NCBI GenBank assembly: GCA_045643285.1
Contig: JAZUKN010000026.1
Coordinates: 1 to 50,579, forward strand
DNA from: UMGS1696 sp045643285
Lineage (GTDB): Bacteria > Bacillota > Clostridia > Oscillospirales > CAG-272
Direction: 5' to 3'
Length of the DNA stretch: 50,579 nt
The first letter of the stretch is position 1, and each line of letters starts with the position of its first letter. Made by a program: the position numbers and the translations under genes. The notes beneath the pieces are model-generated. The model worked only from the letters and a program-made list of their open reading frames with translations. It was not told the origin of the DNA and made no database searches. Positions 1 through 8,929 of this stretch are shown one piece after another.

Positions 1-2336
1 ATTTCAAAGCGCTTTTTCGTTTCCGCAGAGGAGCACATTGCGTCAGCGCCTTGCTTCACGAGAGACAGTTTTTCAAAATCAGATGCTTCGACCAAAGCTT
101 TCAGAGAGAAGCCATGTTCCGACATATACTTGTCGATAGCATCAATCGTCCCAAATATCTTGTTTAACAGCATATCTTTATCCGGCGTCGGATCGTCACC
201 CTGACCGTTTCCTTTGCCGTTCGTGTAATCTGCCAAAGCCTCACGAAGTGCTTTTACAACACCGATATAATCAACAATCAGTCCGTTGCTCTTTCCGTCA
301 CATACACGGTTGGCACGGGCAATAGTTTGCATTAATGTATGCGCTTTCAGCGGCTTATCCAAATAAATTGTCGCAAGACTTTTGACATCGAACCCCGTCA
401 TCCACATGGCGCAAACAAACACGATTCTGAACGGATTTTCTGCATCCTTAAATTCTTTGTCGAGCTCACGCTTTTCCATTTTTTCACGGTGGGGAGCGAT
501 ATCAAGTCCCCAATTACGGAAGGTCTGAATCTCATTCTGCTCCTGGCTTACAACAACCGCCATTTCCGTCTCTTTCATCCATGCAAGTTTGCGTGAAAGC
601 TCCTGAACCTCCTGTTGTGTTGCCGTTTTGAGTTGCTTTTCAAGTTCGGCGGTTTTCAATTCCCAATATTTCTGCACGAGATCATACATGCGCACACAAG
701 TGACCTTATTTACACACACAAACATTGCTTTCCCTGTCGTCCAAAGCTCGGAATAATGATTAACAAAATCTTTTGCAATCGTATCAAGACGCGGTTCTGC
801 CGTAATGATATGTATATCTTTTCTCAGTTCCATTTCAAGCTTTGCCCGTTCGCTTACGCCAAGGTCTGCTTTTTCAACGGCATCAAGCAATTCATCATTG
901 ATTTCAGGGTTCTTGATATCAAGCATATCACTTCTGTTTTCGTAGTAAAGCGGAACAGTTGCACCGTCATCAACGGCACGCTTAAAATCATATATCGAAA
1001 CATAACTGCCAAAAGTACGCTCGGTAATGTTGTCATACTTAAATAGCGGTGTACCGGTAAATCCAAGACGCGAAGCGGTTGGTAACATACGCACCATATT
1101 GTCGGCAAAAACACCGTTTTGAGTGCGGTGTGCCTCGTCCGACATAATGATGATATCGTGATCAGGGAATATAGGTGTTACAGTTGGATTGTTGAACTTA
1201 TGTATCAATGAGAAGATAAAACTGGGATTGCCTTTCAGTTTTTTTTCGAGGTTATCTCCGCTTGATGCGATATATTCCTTTGCAGGAGCAGAAAGGCATT
1301 TGCAGTTTTCAAATAAATCACTGATCTGCTTATTTAGCTCGTCGCGGTCTGTCAGCACAAGAAAGGTCGGGCTTCCCGTAAATTTGCGGCGTACCTTCTG
1401 TGCAAAAAAGATCATGGAATAACTTTTCCCGCTCCCCTGCGTGTGCCAGAAAACGCCGAGTTTGCCGTCTTTCAGTTTTCTTGCTTTATAGGATTCAATC
1501 GCCTCGTTGACGCCAAGGTATTGATGATTTCGCGCCAATATCTTGACGGTTTTTCCATCGGAATGGTCGAACAGTATGAAGTTTTCAAAGAGATCCATGA
1601 AATTGTGCTTTTCACAGATGCCGAGAAGCATCGTTTCAAGATCGACCGCGCCGTTTTCATTCTCTTTCAGTCGTTTCCATTCGTGGAAAAACTCATATTT
1701 CGATCCCATCGTGCCGACTTTGGCTTCCAAGCCGTTGGAAAGCATCAAAAACGCGTTAAAGTGGAAAAGCTGCGGAATGGTATCAAGATAATCGGTATAG
1801 TTGCAGTTATAGGCGTCCTCAACATCAACAGTATTCTTTTTCAGCTCTACGAACAAAAGCGGAATGCCGTTGACAAAGCCTACAATATCGGTACGGCGGC
1901 GGTAATGAGTGCCGTGAATTTTCATTTCCTTGACAGCAAGAAAATGATTCTTTTCGGGCTCGTCAAAATTGAAAACCGCTGCTTTTCTGTCTTCCGTTCC
2001 GCCGTTCGGCAGTTTGTAATCAACCGGAATGCCGTCACGAAGCATTCTGTACTTTTCCTCGTTGATTTGCATTAAAGTCGCGGAGGCGGTATATGAGCAT
2101 AACGATTTTATGGCAGAGGCGCAGTACTCCTCTGTCATCCATTCATTATTATCAAACAGTGCTTTTTTAAGATAACGGGTAAGGACAATCTCGTTGTAAC
2201 TCTTTCTGCCGAGTGTTCCGTCTTCGCCTAACACTTCCTCATTATAGGCAAAAATGATGTTCCACCCGAGCCTGTCCGAAAGGACTTTTCCTGCACTTTC
2301 CTGCACTAATATGTTTTCGGAATATTCGTAGCTCAT
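1..2336 (-). CDS. hsdR: Type I restriction enzyme R subunit (HsdR), 3' end cut by window edge
   Basis: Motor and nuclease subunit of a type I restriction-modification complex; it translocates DNA using ATP and cuts unmethylated DNA. About 778 residues are visible and the frame is open to base 1, so the last 200-300 residues of a usual ~1000-residue protein lie outside. Seen in order: a PD-(D/E)xK nuclease core with D150 and E164-L-K166 (near 1840-1890), a Walker A HTQGSGKS at residues 298-305, a DEAH box at 400-403, and a GFTGTP helicase motif shortly after. The start ATG (2334-2336) gives MSYEYSEN. It is the last gene of a five-gene operon, 12 bases after the ATPase gene. The family assignment is firm; DNA specificity is not readable here. 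Confidence 0.95.
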   Translation of the reverse strand, partial: MSYEYSENILVQESAGKVLSDRLGWNIIFAYNEEVLGEDGTLGRKSYNEIVLTRYLKKALFDNNEWMTEEYCASAIKSLCSYTASATLMQINEEKYRMLRDGIPVDYKLPNGGTEDRKAAVFNFDEPEKNHFLAVKEMKIHGTHYRRRTDIVGFVNGIPLLFVELKKNTVDVEDAYNCNYTDYLDTIPQLFHFNAFLMLSNGLEAKVGTMGSKYEFFHEWKRLKENENGAVDLETMLLGICEKHNFMDLFENFILFDHSDGKTVKILARNHQYLGVNEAIESYKARKLKDGKLGVFWHTQGSGKSYSMIFFAQKVRRKFTGSPTFLVLTDRDELNKQISDLFENCKCLSAPAKEYIASSGDNLEKKLKGNPSFIFSLIHKFNNPTVTPIFPDHDIIIMSDEAHRTQNGVFADNMVRMLPTASRLGFTGTPLFKYDNITERTFGSYVSIYDFKRAVDDGATVPLYYENRSDMLDIKNPEINDELLDAVEKADLGVSERAKLEMELRKDIHIITAEPRLDTIAKDFVNHYSELWTTGKAMFVCVNKVTCVRMYDLVQKYWELKTAELEKQLKTATQQEVQELSRKLAWMKETEMAVVVSQEQNEIQTFRNWGLDIAPHREKMEKRELDKEFKDAENPFRIVFVCAMWMTGFDVKSLATIYLDKPLKAHTLMQTIARANRVCDGKSNGLIVDYIGVVKALREALADYTNGKGNGQGDDPTPDKDMLLNKIFGTIDAIDKYMSEHGFSLKALVEASDFEKLSLVKQGADAMCSSAETKKRFE

Positions 2337-2348
2337 ATAAATGCTCCC

Positions 2349-3917
2349 TTAATATCTACCCATCTTAGTTTTCTTGTAAATGCCATAATGAAAGCGATAT
2401 GTAGTATTTGTATCTATTAGGACAGCGGGGTTAATATTTGATAATGATTTTTCTCTGTACGAAAAATGAAAATATTCTCCATCACCTTCAACCGCTGTTA
2501 TTAAATTACAATTGTACAATAGTTGTAAGAAGTCCTTTTCATCATTATATATTTCCGGTATATCGTCAACATTCATCAAGAGATAATCTATGAATTTTTC
2601 ATAGTTTATTTTATATTCTTCATAAGTAAAAGATGCGTTTTCAAAATAATCAAAAAACCGCTTAAAAAATCTGAAATGATCTGGTGAACAATAAAACGAA
2701 AGTTGATCTTGCAATGAACTCATAAAATATTCGGAATATTCATTTTGAAATCGATCAGAATCAAAACAAGCTTGCGAAAACTTTTGAAAAGACCCCATTT
2801 TTTTATCAATCATTATTGTTTGCAACTGTTGAAGTATAACTTGAATATCTCTCGGACGCGATAAAGATATTTTTAAAAATGCCATAAAAGCAGTATCATA
2901 TTCACGAGTGTCTTTTGTTGTAGGTTTTTTCCAAGTAAAATATTCTTCCCAAATGTCATCAACAGTTTGGTTCTGCCCAAAGGATAAAAGATTTTGACCA
3001 ACCGAATACAGTGGAGAATATAAATAATCAGAATAAGTTGTATTCCAGTCTAAATAAACAGAGTTATCTCGTAATTTATTGGTCGAGTTTTGCAAGTTTA
3101 ATGCATGAAAAATATCTGGTCTAAGTAGTAAAACTACTTTGAATTGAAACTTTGAATCGCGTACATTTGAAAATGTGCTTGTGTTTAATAACCAGCAGGC
3201 ATTTTCTAATCCTTTAATACATTCAATATAATCTTTATAAGGAAATTGTGGCGGTCTAACATCTATGCCATCAATGAGAAGAATGACATTCTTATTGAGT
3301 TTGACATTTGATATCACATCGCAGAATTGTTTAGCAATATAATATAGATTCATTTGCCATTTTGTTTCAGATGATTCAATTGCATTAGAAGTTGATAGAG
3401 ATCCTTCTAAATACTTGCTAACTATTTTTACAGCAGCTTCTGATTGGTCAATCATTTTTAATGCGTACAAAATTTCAGGTGAAAAAGCATTTTGATAGTA
3501 ATCATCTATCGCTTTATTTATATCCGATATTGATTTCTTCGCAATAGGCTTTATTATATTTTCTTTTCCGGAAATTGATTTGCATAGCAACATTAAAATA
3601 ATTGTTTTCCATATTTCTGTATAATCACTTATCTCTAAATGGTGTGCTTCCTTTAATGTGTGAAATTTTTCATAATCAGTCGTTTGGATAAATTTTAAGT
3701 ATGAAATACAGTCTTTGTATTCGCCATTATTTAGATATGCTGCATAGGCAGTTTTTCCAGTTCCTTTTTCTCCAATTAAAAAATACCTGGATGGATTTAT
3801 TAGTTCTTCAAGATATTTGTTTTTAACAAATATTGACGAAAACATATTTTTGTTTTTTCTTTGAGTGTAATTTTGGGCATCTGAAAAACCTAAATTTAAT
3901 TCTTGAATTGTTTTCAT
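2349..3917 (-). CDS. P-loop ATPase embedded in the type I RM operon
   Basis: A 522-residue predicted ATPase. Seen: Walker A GEKGTGKT at residues 49-56, after a short N-terminal segment, and a Walker B-like hydrophobic strand VILLIDGID at 211-219. A Lys/Phe/Tyr-rich helical C-terminal half has no recognisable catalytic motif. It resembles the Sll1717/FunZ-type P-loop ATPases often found beside defence genes; that family link is from memory. It sits between hsdS and hsdR, with 12-base gaps on both sides, so co-expression with the restriction complex is very likely. Base composition is clearly more AT-rich than its neighbours, suggesting separate acquisition. It could be an accessory defence effector, a regulator of restriction, or a cargo gene; the sequence does not decide. 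Confidence 0.75.
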   Translation of the reverse strand: MKTIQELNLGFSDAQNYTQRKNKNMFSSIFVKNKYLEELINPSRYFLIGEKGTGKTAYAAYLNNGEYKDCISYLKFIQTTDYEKFHTLKEAHHLEISDYTEIWKTIILMLLCKSISGKENIIKPIAKKSISDINKAIDDYYQNAFSPEILYALKMIDQSEAAVKIVSKYLEGSLSTSNAIESSETKWQMNLYYIAKQFCDVISNVKLNKNVILLIDGIDVRPPQFPYKDYIECIKGLENACWLLNTSTFSNVRDSKFQFKVVLLLRPDIFHALNLQNSTNKLRDNSVYLDWNTTYSDYLYSPLYSVGQNLLSFGQNQTVDDIWEEYFTWKKPTTKDTREYDTAFMAFLKISLSRPRDIQVILQQLQTIMIDKKMGSFQKFSQACFDSDRFQNEYSEYFMSSLQDQLSFYCSPDHFRFFKRFFDYFENASFTYEEYKINYEKFIDYLLMNVDDIPEIYNDEKDFLQLLYNCNLITAVEGDGEYFHFSYREKSLSNINPAVLIDTNTTYRFHYGIYKKTKMGRY

Positions 3918-3929
3918 TTTAATATCTCC

Positions 3930-5078
3930 TTATTCAAATAATTCACCGCTCATGAGCTTGGGGAGCAAGCGGTCACGAGCTTCCTGCGCAAGAACGATTT
4001 GTTTTTGTTTTGTTTCTATTTGCTTTTGTATTGCTTCGCTCAAATCATTATAACCATTTAGTATTTCTCCGCTTGGAACAAGTATTTTTATAGCTTCGAG
4101 CATACCTTTTGTCAAGAATTTAATTGTCGAGCCGCTGGCACCTTGAAACAATTGCTGCATATTATCTTTTACTGAATTAAATAGTAAGTACAAATAGTTA
4201 TTATTTTTTGGAGAAAACACATAAGTTCTTTGATATGCTTCAAACTTCCCTCGATACAACTTTACATTAAAATCGCCATTGCCTGCCAAAATGACCGCAC
4301 TGCAATCAAACGAGTAAGTCGGTGATTGTATTGGCTCTTGTGAACAAGTGAAAAATGGATATATCCCATCCTTTGTTCCGTAGTTTGCATCTTTTTTGCC
4401 GGTTAAAATAGGAGCAAGTTCAGATAAACCTACTTTTCTCCACCCATCTGGCACGCCGTCAACGATGGGAGTGTTTTCATATCCGGGAAAGTGCAGATCA
4501 ACAAACCACTCTTTGTAAAGCCGCTGTGCCGCTTCTTCCAAAAGTTTGATTTGCTTTCGATTGTTTTCAATGAGGTCATCGTAAGCGGAAAGGATGTTGG
4601 CTATACGATGTTGAACTTCACTTAACGGGTGCGGGACGTTTAATTCTTGTAATTCGCTTCCTCTGATCCCCGCTTGAGCACATACTGATACAATTGATTT
4701 GACAGGCGATAATGACGACTTAAAAAAATAATAATAAAACAATGGGTTCTCGTTTTTTTTGAGTCTCACTCTAATAATATGAGATTCAAAAACAGTTAAT
4801 GGTGATGTATCCATTATAATAGAACACTTCCCAGCACCTTCAAGAACCAGAGATTGGCGTGCAAACAATAAATCTCCTTTTTCCAATTTGCTAGTGTTCT
4901 TTTCATTCTCGTTCAATGGAACAAGTTCCATTGGAATATCATAAATCCGATCATTAGAAAAAAGCTCACCCATGTTAACCATTTTATATCCGGTTCCACG
5001 AATTTTGCTTGGCTTTGATAACCCGTTTCTTGAATCAATAGCATACAAATTGCCAAATCGAACAGTATCCCAACTCAT
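3930..5078 (-). CDS. hsdS: Type I restriction-modification specificity subunit (HsdS)
   Basis: Recognises the bipartite DNA target for the HsdM/HsdR complex. The 382 residues have the usual layout: target-recognition domain 1 (about 1-150); a central conserved helical region containing VQHRIANILSAYDDLIENN and AAQRLYKEWFVDLHFPG (about 155-200); target-recognition domain 2; and a C-terminal conserved helix ending RLLPKLMSGELFE. The start overlaps the hsdM stop by four bases (ATGA), typical of translational coupling. Both recognition domains appear complete. The target sequence cannot be predicted by eye. Confidence 0.95.
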   Translation of the reverse strand: MSWDTVRFGNLYAIDSRNGLSKPSKIRGTGYKMVNMGELFSNDRIYDIPMELVPLNENEKNTSKLEKGDLLFARQSLVLEGAGKCSIIMDTSPLTVFESHIIRVRLKKNENPLFYYYFFKSSLSPVKSIVSVCAQAGIRGSELQELNVPHPLSEVQHRIANILSAYDDLIENNRKQIKLLEEAAQRLYKEWFVDLHFPGYENTPIVDGVPDGWRKVGLSELAPILTGKKDANYGTKDGIYPFFTCSQEPIQSPTYSFDCSAVILAGNGDFNVKLYRGKFEAYQRTYVFSPKNNNYLYLLFNSVKDNMQQLFQGASGSTIKFLTKGMLEAIKILVPSGEILNGYNDLSEAIQKQIETKQKQIVLAQEARDRLLPKLMSGELFE

Positions 5079-6901
5079 ATCCCCATTTCCTCCATATTCT
5101 TGGAAATGGTATTCATCAGTTCGTTTGATTCTTCTTGAAGTGCCAACAGTTCATTATGTATTTCTGCCATGCGCTTATGGAAATCCACGCCGTCATCCTC
5201 GACCGGCACGACACCTACATAGGCACCGGGTGTCAGCGACCAATTTTTTGCTTCAATTTCCGCAATGCTCGCAACTTTGCAAAGCCCGAGTATATCAGTA
5301 TATACGCCGTCACCGAATTTGTCTGTCAGCCATTTTGCTTCCTTTGCAACGGTTATTACGGCATCGATTTGCGAAAGTTTTTCAGCCCACTCTGACTCGG
5401 TTTTCTTTTTCGTCATTCGCGTGACATGCTCTAACTCATATTTTGACTGCTTTTGCTGTTCGTCTTTATACTTTACAAATCCATCAATGACCGGCGCAAA
5501 TTCGCAGTTCGGAGAAATAATGCGACATACTTCATCCGCCTTGAAATCAACGGCATATTGAAGTAATTGTGTGCGATATTCTTCAAGTAATGCGGTATAT
5601 TTGTCTTTTTCGCCACGGTAAAGCCAAACGATGGCATTCAGATTTTTCATCTGCCATTCGCTCCACTCGTTAAGTGTGCGGTCAACGGCGGTGTAATAAT
5701 TGCGGGCATCAATAAAGAGCACCTTGTCCTTGATGTTCTCATTCTTTGCCTTATCAAAAAACCACAGAGAGCAGGGCAAAGATTTGGTGTAGAAAAAGTT
5801 GTTGCCGACCGACAACATAACATCCACATCGCCGGTTTTCACAAGTGCTTCTCTGATATCCTTATCCCTGCTTTGGCTATCCGTCGCAGAGGATGCCATA
5901 ACAAATCCGGCACGTCCCGTTTCGTTCAGATAGGAATAGAAATAGGAAATCCACAGATAGTTTGCGTTGCCGATCTCTTTGTTTTTGTTGACGCTCGGAA
6001 GTCCGAAAGGCAGTCTTCCGGCATTCTGTGCCGTTTCTGATTTGACTTTGTCCACATTGAATGGCGGATTAGCCATTACATAGTCGCAGCAACCGTTCAA
6101 ATTATGTGCATCGTGATAAAATGAGTTTGCCTCGTCGCCGGAAACAATTTTTGCATTAAGACCGTGGACAGCCATATTCATAATACACAACTTAGCGTTA
6201 TATTCCACTTTCTCCTGGCCGTAAAATGTCATGGCGGTGTTGGCACTCGCACCGTACTGTTCGATAAAATCGGCAGAGGAAACGAACATACCACCCGATC
6301 CGCAGGCAGGATCAAGCACCGTACCGTGTTTCGGCTCAATGATATTGACAATCATGCGAACAAGAGATTTTGGCGTGAAGAAAACTCCGTCGTCCGAGGC
6401 GACCGCCGGGGCAAATTTATTAAGGAAATACTCATAGATACGTCCGATTACATCATCTTTGATTTCATTCAAGGCACTATTATTGAAAATACGCAGAAGT
6501 TCACGCAAAAGTTCGTCTTTGAGAATGGTATAGTTTTTCGGCAAAATACCTTTAAGCTGTGCCGACTGTTCTTCAATCAGTTCCATTGCACGATTGATTT
6601 CTTCACCGACATTTGCATTGTCGGGAAGATTCAAAAGATAGTCATATCTCGCTTTTTCAGGCAAGAATATGGCGCTTTTTGTTTTGAAATCATCCGCTTC
6701 CACCGGCAAAACTCTGCCGTTTCGCATAGGACGATTATTCAGTATATCCGCTTCGACAAACTTAAAACGGCTATAAGCGTACCGCAGAAAAATGAGTCCC
6801 AACACGGGCATACAGTATTCCTGCGATGTAACCTTTGAATCGGCACGGAGCAAATCTGCCGCTTCCCATAATTCTGTTTCAAGTTTTCTGATGTTGATCA
6901 T
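5075..6901 (-). CDS. hsdM: Type I restriction-modification DNA methyltransferase subunit (HsdM)
   Basis: N6-adenine methyltransferase subunit that marks host DNA and, with HsdS and HsdR, forms the restriction complex. The 608-residue protein has the HsdM N-terminal helical domain (about 1-150). The catalytic domain carries the SAM-binding motif DPACGSGG at 197-204 and the amino-methylase motif NPPF at 278-281. The C-terminal part after residue 450 is helical (KYKDEQQKQSKYELEHVTRM region) and probably contacts HsdS. It lies 19 bases after the AlbA-type regulator and overlaps hsdS by four bases. Confidence 0.95.
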   Translation of the reverse strand: MINIRKLETELWEAADLLRADSKVTSQEYCMPVLGLIFLRYAYSRFKFVEADILNNRPMRNGRVLPVEADDFKTKSAIFLPEKARYDYLLNLPDNANVGEEINRAMELIEEQSAQLKGILPKNYTILKDELLRELLRIFNNSALNEIKDDVIGRIYEYFLNKFAPAVASDDGVFFTPKSLVRMIVNIIEPKHGTVLDPACGSGGMFVSSADFIEQYGASANTAMTFYGQEKVEYNAKLCIMNMAVHGLNAKIVSGDEANSFYHDAHNLNGCCDYVMANPPFNVDKVKSETAQNAGRLPFGLPSVNKNKEIGNANYLWISYFYSYLNETGRAGFVMASSATDSQSRDKDIREALVKTGDVDVMLSVGNNFFYTKSLPCSLWFFDKAKNENIKDKVLFIDARNYYTAVDRTLNEWSEWQMKNLNAIVWLYRGEKDKYTALLEEYRTQLLQYAVDFKADEVCRIISPNCEFAPVIDGFVKYKDEQQKQSKYELEHVTRMTKKKTESEWAEKLSQIDAVITVAKEAKWLTDKFGDGVYTDILGLCKVASIAEIEAKNWSLTPGAYVGVVPVEDDGVDFHKRMAEIHNELLALQEESNELMNTISKNMEEMGI

Positions 6902-6920
6902 TGTCTATCTCCCCTCACTT

Positions 6921-8231
6921 TTATCTGACATACTCATAAACTGCGTTTTTGCCCTTACCGACAGCACGGATATGCCCTCTGTCTGTAAGGTTCAACAAGA
7001 GGCGTCGAGCGGTAGAAGTGGAAACGCCGATGGCTTTTTCAACTTCTGCTCTCGTCAGTTTTTTCTTTTCTTTGAACAGATCAAGCAGAACCTGTTCTTT
7101 TTCGGTCACTTTGATATGAACGGATTTCGTGGGAAGTGTTTCCTTCGCCGTATTCATATTTGGCAAAATTATCTTAAACGCGCCGGACGAGACCTGTACC
7201 TGCGGATTTTGAGAACATTCGGTATAGGATGACATAATCTTTCCCATTCCTGTACCGTAGCTTTCAATGAATTGTAAACGATAGAAAACATTGGCGAGCT
7301 TTTTATTGCGGCAATATGATATTCCGAGCATCATATCATCGTATGATATACCGGCAAGCCCGCCGACAGAAATCATTTCCATTCGGTTATCATATGCACT
7401 GAGGAGCGTTGCCGCGGAAATGGAATAATCACGATGGACGATAGCATTGAGAAGAGCTTCACGGATGGCAGTGTCGGGATATGACTTGTGATCTATACGC
7501 AAAAAACCCTCAAATGTGGCTTCAGTATTGTTGCGGAGGTCAAGGTAGGCATATGCATCCTCAAGCTGTTTCAGCAAAGAACCGGTGAACTCCACTCTGT
7601 CGTGAAAATTCATCCCATCAACACCATTAAAGGTTGCCGCTTTAATGATGTGTGGGCATTGGTCGGACAAAAGCAGGGCAAGATTAGTATAAAGTCCGTT
7701 GTTATCTGTAATGCCGAGTGTTCTCATCTGCGGTTCTTCAAACTGGAGACCGCGCCTTTCAAATTCTGCTCTTGCCTTTTCAAAAGTCAGTTCTTGATTC
7801 AGCGCACGCAGATCTTCATAATTGTCGCCGTCGGTATCCTTTATCATCTGACGAATCATCAACTCAGAAGCAGGTACGGTAGAAGTTCCCTGACGGACAT
7901 AAACACCTTCCGGACGAAGTCCTTTTGAAGCAATATAATATGGCTTATGTGTACCACATTGAACACTGACCTCAATAATGTTCATTTCTTCTTCTTTTTG
8001 AACAGAATAATGAACAAACATTGTCACGTCCGGTTTAATGGAATCTCTGATCGTATTCGTTATCTGTTGGATCAAATAGTCCGGCTGTTTTACTCCGCAA
8101 ATATTACCATCATCTTCCACGCCGATATATATTGAACCACCCGTTGTATTGGCAAAAGCAATTACTTCTTTCTTTATATCTTCAACATATCTTGACTTTA
8201 ATTCAACTGCTTCACTTTCAAAAAACTTCAT
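6921..8231 (-). CDS. AlbA_2-domain (Schlafen-like) transcriptional regulator of the RM operon
   Basis: A 436-residue protein of the family often labelled 'ATP-binding protein' or 'RecG-like regulator'. Seen: an N-terminal AlbA_2/Schlafen-type domain (residues 1-130) with AFANTTGGSIYIGVEDDG; a middle region with REALLNAIVHRDYS, as in the HATPase_c_4 domain of this family; and a C-terminal winged helix-turn-helix (about 375-436, EVEKAIGVSTSTARRLLLNL). The start at 8231 has GGAGG six bases upstream. It is the first gene of the RM operon. Its promoter carries a long perfect inverted repeat (8275-8305), so autoregulation or control of restriction expression is likely. Regulation is inferred; the domains are seen. 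Confidence 0.85.
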   Translation of the reverse strand: MKFFESEAVELKSRYVEDIKKEVIAFANTTGGSIYIGVEDDGNICGVKQPDYLIQQITNTIRDSIKPDVTMFVHYSVQKEEEMNIIEVSVQCGTHKPYYIASKGLRPEGVYVRQGTSTVPASELMIRQMIKDTDGDNYEDLRALNQELTFEKARAEFERRGLQFEEPQMRTLGITDNNGLYTNLALLLSDQCPHIIKAATFNGVDGMNFHDRVEFTGSLLKQLEDAYAYLDLRNNTEATFEGFLRIDHKSYPDTAIREALLNAIVHRDYSISAATLLSAYDNRMEMISVGGLAGISYDDMMLGISYCRNKKLANVFYRLQFIESYGTGMGKIMSSYTECSQNPQVQVSSGAFKIILPNMNTAKETLPTKSVHIKVTEKEQVLLDLFKEKKKLTRAEVEKAIGVSTSTARRLLLNLTDRGHIRAVGKGKNAVYEYVR

Positions 8232-8263
8232 GATTAACCTCCGGATACGTTATTCTATGTTTT

Positions 8264-8292
8264 ATTATATCCATTTCTGTTCAAAAAGTCAA
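8264..8292 (-). promoter_or_regulatory. Promoter of the RM operon
   Basis: Read on the minus strand: -35 TTGACT (8287-8292), a 17-base spacer, and a perfect -10 TATAAT (8264-8269). It lies 33 bases upstream of the regulator start at 8231, leaving room for the GGAGG site. The -35 box occupies the gap between the two arms of the inverted repeat at 8275-8305. Confidence 0.85.
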
Positions 8293-8305
8293 GTTTTGAA
8301 CAGAA
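8275..8305. promoter_or_regulatory. Operator-like inverted repeat over the RM promoter
   Basis: Two perfect 12-base arms, TTCTGTTCAAAA (8275-8286) and TTTTGAACAGAA (8294-8305), flank a 7-base gap that contains the -35 box. A partial third copy of the half-site (TGAACAG) follows at about 8309-8315. A dimeric regulator bound here would cover the -35 box and spacer. The adjacent AlbA_2/winged-helix protein is the natural candidate. Confidence 0.75.
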
Positions 8306-8358
8306 AAATGAACAGCAAACAGAATGAAAACTACTCGGACTGATATTTTAGTCCATTT

Positions 8359-8796
8359 TCACCCCATCTGTCTCAGTTTGTTTATCGCACAACCCACCGC
8401 GTACATTTTTACGGAATCGTTTTCGTCCTGCGACAATTCCTTGATCCGTTTGCGTATCTCGCGGATCGCTTTCTCGACCTCGCGCGTCGTGCACCCTGCC
8501 TTGATCGCTGCGGCGGCATAGTTTGTGATCGCAATGCAGTCTTCATCGGACAAATTGTCCTGGCTCATCATTCTGCCGATCTGTTCGAGCACGCCGTTCC
8601 TGCCGTACGCTTCTTGGTTCTCAATGTCCATATACCAGAGCAGCTTCCCGTTCGGAATTTTGTCAGCGTGTCTGTCTATCAAATCCGCGCCGTCCATGGC
8701 GTATTTGTAATTGACAGCCGCGCGGTGTGTGCGTTTCTCTTTTTCAATAAATCCGGCATCGACTTTCGGGCGACCGGGTTTCCGTTTTTCTTCCAT
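8359..8796 (-). CDS. Hypothetical protein with N-terminal GRPK basic motif
   Basis: A 145-residue protein I do not recognise. The N-terminus KRKPGRPK resembles an AT-hook. The rest is helical and charged, with an Ala-rich stretch (YAAAAIKAGC) and a Glu/Lys/Arg helix (EVEKAIREIRKRIKEL). The start at 8796 has GGAGAA just upstream. It has its own consensus promoter bracketed by two related palindromes, which suggests a tightly controlled and perhaps self-regulating DNA-associated protein. It lies between the RM operon and tnpV, so probably belongs to the mobile element. Confidence 0.65.
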   Translation of the reverse strand: MEEKRKPGRPKVDAGFIEKEKRTHRAAVNYKYAMDGADLIDRHADKIPNGKLLWYMDIENQEAYGRNGVLEQIGRMMSQDNLSDEDCIAITNYAAAAIKAGCTTREVEKAIREIRKRIKELSQDENDSVKMYAVGCAINKLRQMG

Positions 8797-8813
8797 AGGT
8801 TTCTCCTTTTAAC

Positions 8814-8838
8814 AATAATGGTAGCCGCTACCATTATT
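8814..8838. promoter_or_regulatory. Operator palindrome 1 (GGTAGC type)
   Basis: A perfect 25-base palindrome: arms AATAATGGTAGC and GCTACCATTATT around a central C. It overlaps the -10 box and predicted transcription start of the 145-residue gene, the classic position for a repressor site. Confidence 0.75.
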
Positions 8839-8863
8839 ATATCATACAAGGTGAATTTGTCAA
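8836..8863 (-). promoter_or_regulatory. Consensus promoter of the 145-residue gene
   Basis: On the minus strand: -35 TTGACA (8858-8863), 16-base spacer and -10 TATAAT (8836-8841), both perfect hexamers. The predicted start of transcription falls inside the palindrome at 8814-8838. Confidence 0.85.
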
Positions 8864-8876
8864 GAATAACAATATC

Positions 8877-8889
8877 GGTAGCGGCTACC
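8877..8889. promoter_or_regulatory. Operator palindrome 2 (GGTAGC type)
   Basis: GGTAGC-G-GCTACC, the same core as the palindrome at 8814-8838 read from the other strand. Its centre is 57 bases from the first one, upstream of the -35 box. The promoter is thus bracketed by two copies. Confidence 0.7.
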
Positions 8890-8897
8890 AAAATTAT

Positions 8898-8924
8898 AAC
8901 GGCTGAGATTTTGTCCCAGCCGTT
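8898..8924 (-). terminator. Hairpin after tnpV
   Basis: Arms AACGGCTG (8898-8905) and CAGCCGTT (8917-8924), followed on the minus strand by ATAATTTT. It lies six bases past the tnpV stop. The U-tract is weak, so efficiency is uncertain. Confidence 0.55.
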
Positions 8925-8929
8925 GTTTA

